This document shows, one piece after another, positions 1 to 5,632 of a stretch of 5,632 nt of DNA. How positions within the stretch are numbered: position 1 is the first letter of the stretch; every line of letters starts with the position of its first letter. The notes under the pieces were generated by a model, which was given only the letters and a program-made list of their open reading frames with translations, searched no databases and was not told the origin of the DNA. Both the position numbers and the translations under genes were made by a program. Origin of the DNA: Eubacterium sp. (GTDB lineage: Bacteria > Bacillota > Clostridia > Lachnospirales > Lachnospiraceae). Where the stretch lies: contig JAJGAH010000185.1 in assembly GCA_020844525.1 (NCBI GenBank), forward strand, positions 1 to 5,632, in the 5' to 3' direction.

Positions 1-10
1 TTTTTCAACA

Positions 11-16
11 CTCCTT
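11..16 (-). promoter_or_regulatory. Ribosome binding site of a gene starting beyond the left edge
   Basis: Read on the minus strand this is AAGGAG, followed by ten bases (TGTTGAAAAA) up to the window edge. A start codon at or just past position 1 would have normal spacing. The promoter at 157-185 points the same way, so a minus-strand gene with a leader of about 150 nt is expected to the left. Its product cannot be known from this window. Confidence 0.55.
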
Positions 17-22
17 ATAACC

Positions 23-84
23 TGATCTATACAGTACAGATCATTTCTGTTAACACTCTGACATCCAGATGCAGGTATAGATCA
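23..84 (-). promoter_or_regulatory. Leader RNA with two mutually exclusive pairings
   Basis: On the minus strand the segment at 31-23 (TATAGATCA) is perfectly complementary to TGATCTATA at 84-76, giving 9 bp. It is also complementary to the nearer segment at 43-35 (TGATCTGTA), giving 8 Watson-Crick pairs and one G-U pair around a 3-nt loop. Both helices use the same 3' segment, so only one can form at a time. The upstream partner overlaps the start of a possible 11-codon ORF. The shared segment ends seven bases before the AAGGAG site at 16-11. No U-run follows either helix, so any control would more likely act on translation or RNA stability than on termination. A regulatory role is inferred. 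Confidence 0.35.
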
Positions 85-85
85 T
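50..85 (-). CDS. Possible 11-aa leader peptide
   Basis: This is a very short minus-strand ORF reading MIYTCIWMSEC and then TAA. Its ATG at 85-83 lies nine bases after an AGGAG motif (99-95), which is acceptable ribosome-binding spacing. It sits in the leader between the promoter at 157-185 and the ribosome binding site at 16-11. Its first codons overlap one arm of the alternative helix described at 23-84, so translating it would block the long-range pairing. It has no run of one amino-acid codon of the kind seen in classical attenuator peptides (two Cys, one Trp, one Tyr). An ORF this short can arise by chance, so the call rests on the ribosome binding site and its position only. Confidence 0.22.
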   Translation of the reverse strand: MIYTCIWMSEC

Positions 86-115
86 TCTTATCCACTCCTG
101 AACATCAAATCGCGC

Positions 116-149
116 AAAGGAAACTGATTTATACATTTTAGTTTCCTTT
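116..149 (-). promoter_or_regulatory. Hairpin at the predicted 5' end of the leftward transcript
   Basis: This is a perfect 10-bp inverted repeat, AAAGGAAACT (116-125) and AGTTTCCTTT (140-149), around a 14-nt AT-rich loop. For the promoter at 157-185 the expected start of transcription is near position 150, so the RNA would begin almost exactly with this stem. A stem at the extreme 5' end could stabilise the mRNA, which is inference. Read on the plus strand the same hairpin is followed by TTTTGCTTTTATT and could act as a weak terminator for rightward transcripts. Confidence 0.45.
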
Positions 150-156
150 TGCTTTT

Positions 157-185
157 ATTATAAGAATTGCTCTGGGAAACTTCAA
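157..185 (-). promoter_or_regulatory. Sigma-A-type promoter reading left
   Basis: On the minus strand there is TTGAAG (185-180), a 17-bp spacer and a perfect TATAAT (162-157). The -10 box matches fully and the -35 box matches TTGACA at four of six positions. Transcription would start near position 150 and leave the window to the left. An inverted repeat and two 29-bp direct repeats lie directly upstream of the -35 box (186-262). That is where an activator, or a repressor touching the -35 box, would be expected to bind. Confidence 0.7.
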
Positions 186-212
186 GAAACGATCTTTCAC
201 AAAAATCGTTTC
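186..212. repeat. 8-bp inverted repeat next to the -35 box
   Basis: GAAACGAT (186-193) and ATCGTTTC (205-212) are perfect inverse complements separated by 11 bp. The left arm touches the -35 box of the promoter at 157-185, and the right arm is the beginning of the first 29-bp tandem repeat. The centre-to-centre distance of the arms is 19 bp, close to two helical turns, which suits a dimeric DNA-binding protein. An operator function is inferred. Confidence 0.45.
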
Positions 213-262
213 CACTTTTTGTGCATTTCTCAAATCGTTTTTGCTTTTAGTGCACTTCTCAA
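205..262. repeat. Two 29-bp tandem direct repeats upstream of the leftward promoter
   Basis: Units 205-233 and 234-262 are adjacent and identical at 24 of 29 positions. Both begin ATCGTTT, contain TGTGCA or AGTGCA, and end TTCTCAA. The CGTTT core recurs at 282-286 and, inverted, at 187-191. The unit is close to three helical turns, so the copies lie on nearly the same face of the DNA. With the promoter at 157-185 just downstream on the minus strand, this looks like an array of regulator binding sites. I do not recognise the motif as that of a known regulator. Confidence 0.55.
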
Positions 263-300
263 TTGATGTAAGTGACATGAACGTTTCCTGTTTACGACAC

Positions 301-342
301 AAAAAAATAAAGCCCTGGTGTACTTTTGCACCAGAACTTTAT
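301..342 (-). terminator. Intrinsic terminator of the small-gene/glpK unit
   Basis: CTGGTG (315-320) pairs with CACCAG (329-334). This is extended across a 2x2 internal loop by ATAAAG (307-312) with CTTTAT (337-342). Read on the minus strand, the stem is followed by seven T residues (307-301). It lies about 75 bases after the stop of the 416-751 gene, which is read toward it, so it most likely ends that transcript. On the plus strand no U-run follows the stem. Confidence 0.75.
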
Positions 343-415
343 CCTTATTTCTATTTATCACATCTATATATCTGCAGCCTGTTTCAATTTCGCAGGCAGC
401 TATCCGCATCCAGCT

Positions 416-751
416 TTACCTCTTGTGCTCTTCTGACCGCATTCTCTGTCTTTGTTCGGCAGCAGCCATCCGTACATCTTCCGGAATCGCATTGGACTTC
501 GTAATTCCCGGAAGAAGCCTCTCATAGGACAGATCCCCGCTGTCCTCTGCATGCATTGAGTAATCACATCTGTAATAGGAGTGACCGGTATAAATATCCA
601 GACCCTCCGTATCCTTATCTACCCGGATAATCGCCGAGGTTGTGACTGGTGTTCCATCCTTCACATCAAACTTCCGGAACACATAACCGCGCACCCAGAA
701 AAACTTCCCGTTATAATGCAGAGACCAATCCTTCAGATCTGCCATCGTCAT
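416..751 (-). CDS. Hypothetical small soluble protein
   Basis: I do not recognise this protein. It has about 111 residues and no signal peptide or membrane segment. The N-terminal two thirds are rich in aromatic and beta-favouring residues (WSLHYNGKFFWVRGYVFRKF, then a TTSAIIRVD stretch and YTGHSYYRCDYS), which suggests a small beta-rich fold. The last 30 or so residues are charged and probably helical, ending in a basic, Arg/Gln-rich tail. Three starts are possible: GTG at 754, ATG at 751 and ATG at 745. A GGGAG motif at 760-756 is one base from the GTG, four from the first ATG and ten from the second, so 751 or 745 is likelier. It lies about 170 bases after glpK in the same direction and just before a good terminator. 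It may be the last gene of the glpK transcript or have its own promoter (855-884). The composition and terminator support a real gene; function unknown. Confidence 0.72.
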   Translation of the reverse strand: MTMADLKDWSLHYNGKFFWVRGYVFRKFDVKDGTPVTTSAIIRVDKDTEGLDIYTGHSYYRCDYSMHAEDSGDLSYERLLPGITKSNAIPEDVRMAAAEQRQRMRSEEHKR

Positions 752-854
752 CACGCTCCCATTCCATGAATATTTCTATTGCCCAGGTTCCTGATACGTT
801 ATTACCATTAATCCTTGTACATCCCCTGCCATGTTCCCTGTACGAGGCAATTAC

Positions 855-884
855 ATTATTGCATTCTCTGCGCGCAAATTGCAA
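855..884 (-). promoter_or_regulatory. Candidate promoter for the small hypothetical gene
   Basis: On the minus strand there is TTGCAA (884-879), an 18-bp spacer and AATAAT (860-855), matching the sigma-A boxes at four and five of six positions. The -35 box lies within a short inverted repeat, AATTGC (877-882) and GCAATT (887-892). No U-run terminator separates this site from the end of glpK, so read-through from glpK is equally possible. Confidence 0.33.
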
Positions 885-922
885 TAGCAATTGAAGGACT
901 CTGTCAGACAGCAGTCAGGCAT

Positions 923-2425
<1,503 letters not shown>

Positions 2426-2435
2426 TCAGAAAAAA

Positions 2436-2441
2436 CCTCCC
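2436..2441 (-). promoter_or_regulatory. Ribosome binding site of glpK
   Basis: On the minus strand this is GGGAGG, within AAGGGAGG. It lies ten bases before the ATG at 2425 and thirteen before the second ATG at 2422, which favours the first ATG. Confidence 0.75.
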
Positions 2442-2471
2442 TTGCTATTCCGGATTCCTCAGATTCTTTGG

Positions 2472-2543
2472 TTTCTTTTTCAGATCCGTTTTCATTCTCA
2501 GATCCGTTTTCATTCTCAGATCTGGTTTCTTTCTCAGACCCCG
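2472..2543. repeat. Four tandem 18-bp repeats in the glpK leader
   Basis: Four adjacent 18-bp units start at 2472, 2490, 2508 and 2526. The second and third are identical over their first 15 bases; the outer two differ mainly at positions 5-7 and at the 3' end. The core is TCTCAGATCCG on the plus strand, or CGGATCTGAGAATGAAA in the glpK mRNA, so the transcript carries a purine-rich array between the leader terminator and the glpK ribosome binding site. Because 18 is a multiple of three, the glpK strand stays open here and would read as an acidic 6-residue repeat (like SENENG). That frame runs to a TGA overlapping the glpK ATG. It has no good start codon or ribosome binding site, so it is probably not translated. 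Confidence 0.8.
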
Positions 2544-2560
2544 GATAAGAGTGAAAATCA

Positions 2561-2615
2561 AAAGAAAAAGTCAGTCAACAGACGGCAGAACGTACCTGCC
2601 GTTTTTTGACTGACT
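2561..2615 (-). terminator. Intrinsic terminator inside the glpK leader (likely antitermination target)
   Basis: Arms 2569-2588 and 2596-2615 form a 20-position stem with 18 pairs, interrupted by two mismatches, around a 7-nt loop. On the minus strand it is followed by TTTTTCTTTT, a strong intrinsic terminator. It lies after the promoter at 2677-2705 and about 135 bases before the glpK start, so glpK mRNA needs read-through. In Bacillus subtilis, GlpP with glycerol-3-phosphate antiterminates leader terminators of this kind upstream of glp genes. Applying that model here is inference. It also is the first terminator after the symporter gene, so it may end that transcript. The inner 7-bp stem followed by six T residues on the plus strand makes it potentially bidirectional. 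Confidence 0.85.
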
Positions 2616-2676
2616 CCCTGATCTCCAGTACACAATAATAGATATTTCACATAGTATTACGTTCCGAAACATCTAT

Positions 2677-2705
2677 ATTTTATTGCATATTGAACAAATT
2701 TTCAA
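2677..2705 (-). promoter_or_regulatory. Sigma-A-type promoter of glpK
   Basis: On the minus strand there is TTGAAA (2705-2700), a 17-bp spacer and TAAAAT (2682-2677), each five of six or four of six to consensus, in AT-rich DNA. The predicted start near 2670 gives a leader of about 245 nt containing the terminator at 2561-2615 and the 18-bp repeats. No comparable -10 box is seen between the terminator and glpK, which supports this as the glpK promoter. Confidence 0.65.
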
Positions 2706-2795
2706 GTATATTTTCAAGATTTTAAACGTTCTGGACAAATCCAAAAGAATGTGCGTATATCCCGGAGGTCACACAGAAGCACAGGGTACACATGG

Positions 2796-4193
2796 TCAAT
2801 GGTACAAGCCCTTGTACTCCTTTGTCAGCTGAACGACGACCGGAGAAAGCAGCAATACAGCCACAAGGTTCGGGATGGACATGAGCGCATTGGACGCATC
2901 TGCAATCGTCCAGGCCAGTCCCAGCTTGACATTTGCACCAACTACAATGAAGCATACATAGATTGCCTGATATACTCTGCCCCCGATTGTGCCGAACATA
3001 AATTCAAAGCAGCGGCTTCCATAAAGACTCCAGGAAAGCAGTGTGGAGTATGCAAACATGGCAATACATACTGCTATGATTAAAGATGCAATCTTTGTCC
3101 CGAACATCGTTCCAAACGCAAGGATGGTCAGATCTGTTCCGGCTGACTTTCCATAAAATGCCTCCGCCTGTCCGGAAATCAGAATGGCTAAAGCCGTCAG
3201 CGTACAGATCACAATGGTATCGGCAAAGACCTCAAATACGCCATACATGCCCTGCTGCACCGGATGCTCTACATCAGCAGCAGCATGCGCGATCGGCGCT
3301 GTACCAAGACCGGCCTCATTGGAAAAAATACCACGACCAAATCCCGCTTTGATCGCCTGCTGCATGGCCACGCCTGCAAGCCCGCCGCTGATTGCCTTCG
3401 GATCAAATGCGCCAGAAAAGATCTGAGCAAACACACCGCCAATCATGTTTGCATTTCCAAGGATTACAACAAGAGCAGATACTATATAGACCAGTGCCAT
3501 GACGGGAACCAGCCGCTCTGTCACACTGCCGATTCTCTGCATACCGCCAAACAGCACCAGAATGGCCAGCACCGCACCGGCAATACCAATGACCATATAA
3601 AGGGCCTGCAGATCACTCTGTGAAATATTCGGATGGAAGGAAGTCACGACCGAACCAATAGAGGTGGCAATGGTATTGATCTGTGTCATATTGCCGGTGC
3701 CAATGGCAGCAATAGAACCAAAAATACAGAACAGGACAGCCAGCCAGTGCCATTTCCTGCCCAGTCCATTCTGAATATAATACATGGGTCCACCGACAAA
3801 ATCACCATTCGTATTCTTCTTGCGGAAATGTACAGCCAATAGAATCTCGGAATACTTCGTACACATCCCGAACAATGCTGCAATCCACATCCAGAAAATG
3901 GCACCCGGACCGCCCAGCGCAATGGCACCTGCTACGCCGGCAATATTTCCGGTGCCGACCGTTCCTGCAAGTGCCGTACTTAGCGCCTGCACAGGTGTCA
4001 GACTGCCCTTCTGGTTCTCCTTGCGTGTGAACAGCTGACCGACAGTTTTCTTCATAATATAACCGAACCTGCGGAACTGAATAAACCGAAGCCGGATGCT
4101 CAGAAAAACACCCGTTCCCAAAAGCAGCACCAGCGTCGGTATGCCCCACACAAGGGAATCAAACTGGTTGATGATCTCTGTAATACTTTTCAT
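2796..4193 (-). CDS. Sodium:alanine/glycine symporter, AGCS family
   Basis: This integral membrane transporter of the AGCS family (TC 2.A.25) takes up alanine, glycine or a related small amino acid together with Na+. It has 465 residues from the chosen start, the usual family length. The family signature GGPGAIFWMWIAALFG lies near residues 94-109, preceded by TVGTGNIAGVAGAI. The other highly conserved block, FSNEAGLGTAPIAHAAADV, lies in the middle of the protein. Roughly ten hydrophobic segments are visible. The start at 4193 is preferred over an in-frame ATG at 4244. It has a GAGGA site seven bases upstream and the protein begins MKSITEIINQFDSLVWGIP, a typical family N-terminus, whereas the longer form adds 17 polar residues without a ribosome binding site. 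A 7-bp inverted repeat (2802-2817) covers its last codons. Substrate (alanine, glycine or glutamine) cannot be told from sequence. It has no obvious link to glpK; no convincing promoter was found. Confidence 0.95.
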   Translation of the reverse strand: MKSITEIINQFDSLVWGIPTLVLLLGTGVFLSIRLRFIQFRRFGYIMKKTVGQLFTRKENQKGSLTPVQALSTALAGTVGTGNIAGVAGAIALGGPGAIFWMWIAALFGMCTKYSEILLAVHFRKKNTNGDFVGGPMYYIQNGLGRKWHWLAVLFCIFGSIAAIGTGNMTQINTIATSIGSVVTSFHPNISQSDLQALYMVIGIAGAVLAILVLFGGMQRIGSVTERLVPVMALVYIVSALVVILGNANMIGGVFAQIFSGAFDPKAISGGLAGVAMQQAIKAGFGRGIFSNEAGLGTAPIAHAAADVEHPVQQGMYGVFEVFADTIVICTLTALAILISGQAEAFYGKSAGTDLTILAFGTMFGTKIASLIIAVCIAMFAYSTLLSWSLYGSRCFEFMFGTIGGRVYQAIYVCFIVVGANVKLGLAWTIADASNALMSIPNLVAVLLLSPVVVQLTKEYKGLYH

Positions 4194-4200
4194 ACTCTCT

Positions 4201-4205
4201 TCCTC
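4201..4205 (-). promoter_or_regulatory. Ribosome binding site deciding the symporter start
   Basis: GAGGA on the minus strand lies seven bases before the ATG at 4193. No such site precedes the upstream in-frame ATG at 4244, so the shorter protein is preferred. Confidence 0.75.
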
Positions 4206-4351
4206 TATTATTATATCTTTATAGTACTTGAATATTGTGGCCATTGTGTCATGGCTGAAATGCCAGTATATATCCCATATAACCCGCTAACATATTTACG
4301 TGCCGACATATGCAGGCTTATCGTATGGAAAAACCAGACTCATTAAGTATA

Positions 4352-4363
4352 CTCAAATTTGAG
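4352..4363. repeat. Perfect 12-bp palindrome in the divergent intergenic region
   Basis: CTCAAATTTGAG is fully self-complementary with no gap. It lies about 160 bases upstream of the symporter start and 220 bases upstream of the iron-sulfur gene. A 9-bp direct repeat, ATTAAGTAT, occurs nearby at 4342-4350 and 4388-4396. The palindrome could be an operator for either divergent gene, which is inference. Confidence 0.4.
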
Positions 4364-4423
4364 ACATTCGAAAAGAGGCAATGAAAAATTAAGTATGTTT
4401 ACACGTGATCTCCCTCTCTATAG

Positions 4424-4489
4424 AAAAAATGCTGGTAAAAAACAGATAAAATGGTCATAAAAAAGTGATTGAAAAAATGATCAAAAAAA
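4424..4489. promoter_or_regulatory. Phased A-tracts (predicted curved DNA) upstream of the iron-sulfur gene promoter
   Basis: Six A-tracts of four to seven A begin at 4424, 4437, 4448, 4459, 4472 and 4483, with spacings of 13, 11, 11, 13 and 11 bp, near the helical repeat. They run up to within a few bases of the TTGACA box at 4493-4498. Phased A-tracts bend DNA, and A-rich DNA just upstream of -35 can act as an UP element. The last three tracts also form a loose repeat, A6-7 followed by (G)TGAT. Confidence 0.5.
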
Positions 4490-4492
4490 TGA

Positions 4493-4526
4493 TTGACAAT
4501 TTCCTACGCAAGTGGTAGGTTATGCA
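4493..4526 (+). promoter_or_regulatory. Candidate promoter with dyad for the iron-sulfur gene
   Basis: A perfect TTGACA -35 box (4493-4498) is followed by no good -10 box at the normal distance. TAGGTT starts after 17 bp and is weak, while TATGCA starts after 22 bp. Between them is a dyad, CCTAC (4503-4507) and GTAGG (4515-4519). A strong -35 box, an overlong spacer and a dyad in the spacer recall promoters activated by MerR-family proteins, whose spacers are usually 19-20 bp, so the fit is imperfect. Transcription would lead into the gene at 4587. Confidence 0.4.
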
Positions 4527-4576
4527 TATTAAATAATTTATATTTCCTATCGGCAAACTATGATATGCAAAAAAAC

Positions 4577-4583
4577 AGGAGGG
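4577..4583 (+). promoter_or_regulatory. Ribosome binding site of the iron-sulfur gene
   Basis: AGGAGGG lies just before ATG at 4587, three bases after the G-run and four after the AGGAGG core. Its near-perfect match to the anti-Shine-Dalgarno sequence fixes this start. Confidence 0.85.
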
Positions 4584-4586
4584 CTT

Positions 4587-5632
4587 ATGCAGAATATTAA
4601 ACCACAGGACCATATCAATATTGCTGCAGCAGCTCCATACGTACTTAAGGATGAATATCAGGGATATAATTCCGGCGATCTCACGAAAGAGGAGCTTGAG
4701 ATCGGCCGCAGGTTTGACATGCCTGAGACAGCTGTACGTCTGATTGATTTTTTCTTTACGAAGGAAGATCAGGCATTCATTCTGTCTTTTGATGGAAAAC
4801 CAATTCCTTATCGTGAGATGGACCCTTCCTATGTAGAAGATGCATTTCACAGAGGTGTTCTTGCACGGGTCCGTCGGGCAGATACACCGGAGAATCCGAT
4901 GGATGCCTCCGCAGAGAATTATGATTATACCCTGAATAATTTTTACGGTATGCTGGATGTCATGAGTGTAAGTGAGACGAGGCGCTACCATTCACTCCCC
5001 GCACATCTGCGCATCAGTCTGGACGCATGGTATTTCAACAAATACGAACAGAGCCTGGATCCGGATCCTGCTGTCCGCCCGACCAGTGATGTCATCATAT
5101 CGCTGCAGGAGATGCTCGACTTTATCGATCACGAGAAAAGTCCACTGTATCTGGCGAGATGTGACTGCAAATGTCTCGGCGGGAAAGACGGGGATCCGAC
5201 AAATACCTGCATCAACTTTGTACATGGTGACAACAGCTTTATGGCCAGAGGTGTTTCGGATCCTATCACAAAAGAGCAGGCAAAGCAGGTCATCCGGGAT
5301 GCAGACAAGGCAGGACTTGTTCATACCATCAGTGATCACGGAATCTGCAACTGCAATGCGACGGACTGCTACCTCTTCCGGGTGCAGCGGGACCGCAAGA
5401 GCGTTGGCTTCTGGCCAAAGGCGCCCCATATCATTTCCTATGATGCTGATAAATGCATCGGCTGCGGCCGCTGTGTAAAGCGATGTCGGTTCGACGTCAT
5501 TTCCATGACCGGCAAGGGCAAAAGTGCGAAGCTTGATTTCAAAATGCCTGAATGTAACGGCTGTGGAATCTGTGCCAGCACCTGTCCGGTCAGTGCATTA
5601 GAGCTGGTACCAAGAAAGACAGAAAGTACCCC
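4587..5632 (+). CDS. Iron-sulfur protein with C-terminal 2[4Fe-4S] ferredoxin domain (incomplete at right edge)
   Basis: The reading frame stays open from ATG at 4587 to the window edge, 348 complete codons without a stop. Residues 34-95 look like a winged-helix-type helical domain (for example LIDFFFTKEDQAFILSF), a tentative reading. A central region holds an uncommon cysteine cluster: Cys192, 194 and 196 in CDCKC, Cys208, then Cys254 and 256 in ICNCN, and Cys261. Between the halves lies a helical stretch ending GLVHTISDH. The C-terminus has two ferredoxin motifs: Cys290/293/296/300 and Cys323/326/329/333, each CX2CX2CX3C. The first lacks the usual Pro after its last Cys (CR instead of CP). 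This resembles a group of anaerobe proteins annotated only as 4Fe-4S binding proteins, in which the central region carries CC-type motifs. It is probably a cytoplasmic redox or redox-sensing protein; there is no signal peptide. The specific function is unknown. It is transcribed divergently from the symporter. Confidence 0.88.
   Translation, partial: MQNIKPQDHINIAAAAPYVLKDEYQGYNSGDLTKEELEIGRRFDMPETAVRLIDFFFTKEDQAFILSFDGKPIPYREMDPSYVEDAFHRGVLARVRRADTPENPMDASAENYDYTLNNFYGMLDVMSVSETRRYHSLPAHLRISLDAWYFNKYEQSLDPDPAVRPTSDVIISLQEMLDFIDHEKSPLYLARCDCKCLGGKDGDPTNTCINFVHGDNSFMARGVSDPITKEQAKQVIRDADKAGLVHTISDHGICNCNATDCYLFRVQRDRKSVGFWPKAPHIISYDADKCIGCGRCVKRCRFDVISMTGKGKSAKLDFKMPECNGCGICASTCPVSALELVPRKTEST

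Noticed and set aside
200..225. Possible CcpA cre site near GGAAACGAT on the minus strand
   Set aside because: It differs from the cre consensus at key outer positions, and the sequence is better explained as part of the 29-bp repeats.
241..504. Plus-strand ORF of 87 codons across the leftmost intergenic region
   Set aside because: It has no ribosome binding site, runs through the terminator hairpin at 301-342, and overlaps the antisense of the small hypothetical gene.
786..842. 18-codon minus-strand ORF (MAGDVQGLMVITYQEPGQ) between glpK and the small gene
   Set aside because: The only Shine-Dalgarno-like sequence is two bases from the ATG, and nothing else supports translation.
2426..2567. 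Open minus-strand frame through the 18-bp repeats encoding an acidic peptide that ends at the glpK ATG
   Set aside because: It is preceded by an in-frame TGA and has no ATG, GTG or ribosome binding site; openness follows from the repeat length being a multiple of three.
4265..4293. Possible symporter promoter with TATACT as -10 on the minus strand
   Set aside because: The -35 position at 17-bp spacing is ATGTTA, too poor a match to call.
4455..4991. Minus-strand ORF of 178 codons opposite the iron-sulfur gene
   Set aside because: It is antisense to the clear plus-strand iron-sulfur gene and to its promoter region. Its translation shows no recognisable domain.

Overview
The window looks like chromosomal DNA from an anaerobic, low-to-moderate GC Firmicute, most likely a Clostridia/Lachnospiraceae-type gut bacterium. 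This is inferred from strong AGGAGG-type ribosome binding sites, sigma-A-like promoters, U-run terminators and gene types. No rRNA, tRNA, CRISPR array, insertion sequence or phage gene is visible.

Layout from left to right. Positions 1-300 hold no convincing gene inside the window. They carry a well-formed minus-strand promoter (157-185) preceded by an inverted repeat and two 29-bp tandem repeats (186-262). The promoter is followed by a structured leader with a possible 11-codon ORF, and a ribosome binding site (11-16) for a minus-strand gene that begins just past the left edge. A minus-strand terminator (301-342) closes the next unit. That unit is a small protein of unknown function (416-751) downstream of glycerol kinase glpK (923-2425), both on the minus strand. 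The 370 bases upstream of glpK hold a promoter (2677-2705), then an intrinsic terminator (2561-2615), then four 18-bp tandem repeats (2472-2543). This arrangement suggests that glpK expression is controlled by termination/antitermination in its leader, as known for GlpP-regulated glp genes in Bacillus. Next, still on the minus strand, is a sodium:alanine/glycine (AGCS family) symporter (2796-4193).

A divergent intergenic region of about 390 bases (4194-4586) follows, with a perfect 12-bp palindrome, phased A-tracts and a TTGACA box with a dyad just downstream. It leads into a plus-strand gene (4587 to the right edge, incomplete) for an iron-sulfur protein. That protein has an unusual central cysteine cluster and a C-terminal pair of ferredoxin [4Fe-4S] motifs.

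The genes do not form one obvious pathway. GlpK makes glycerol-3-phosphate from glycerol, the AGCS protein imports a small amino acid with Na+, and the iron-sulfur protein is probably an anaerobic redox or sensory protein of unknown role. No glycerol facilitator or glycerol-3-phosphate dehydrogenase gene is next to glpK within the window. The most notable content is regulatory: the glpK leader, the leftmost repeat-promoter-leader array, and the curved-DNA promoter region of the iron-sulfur gene.
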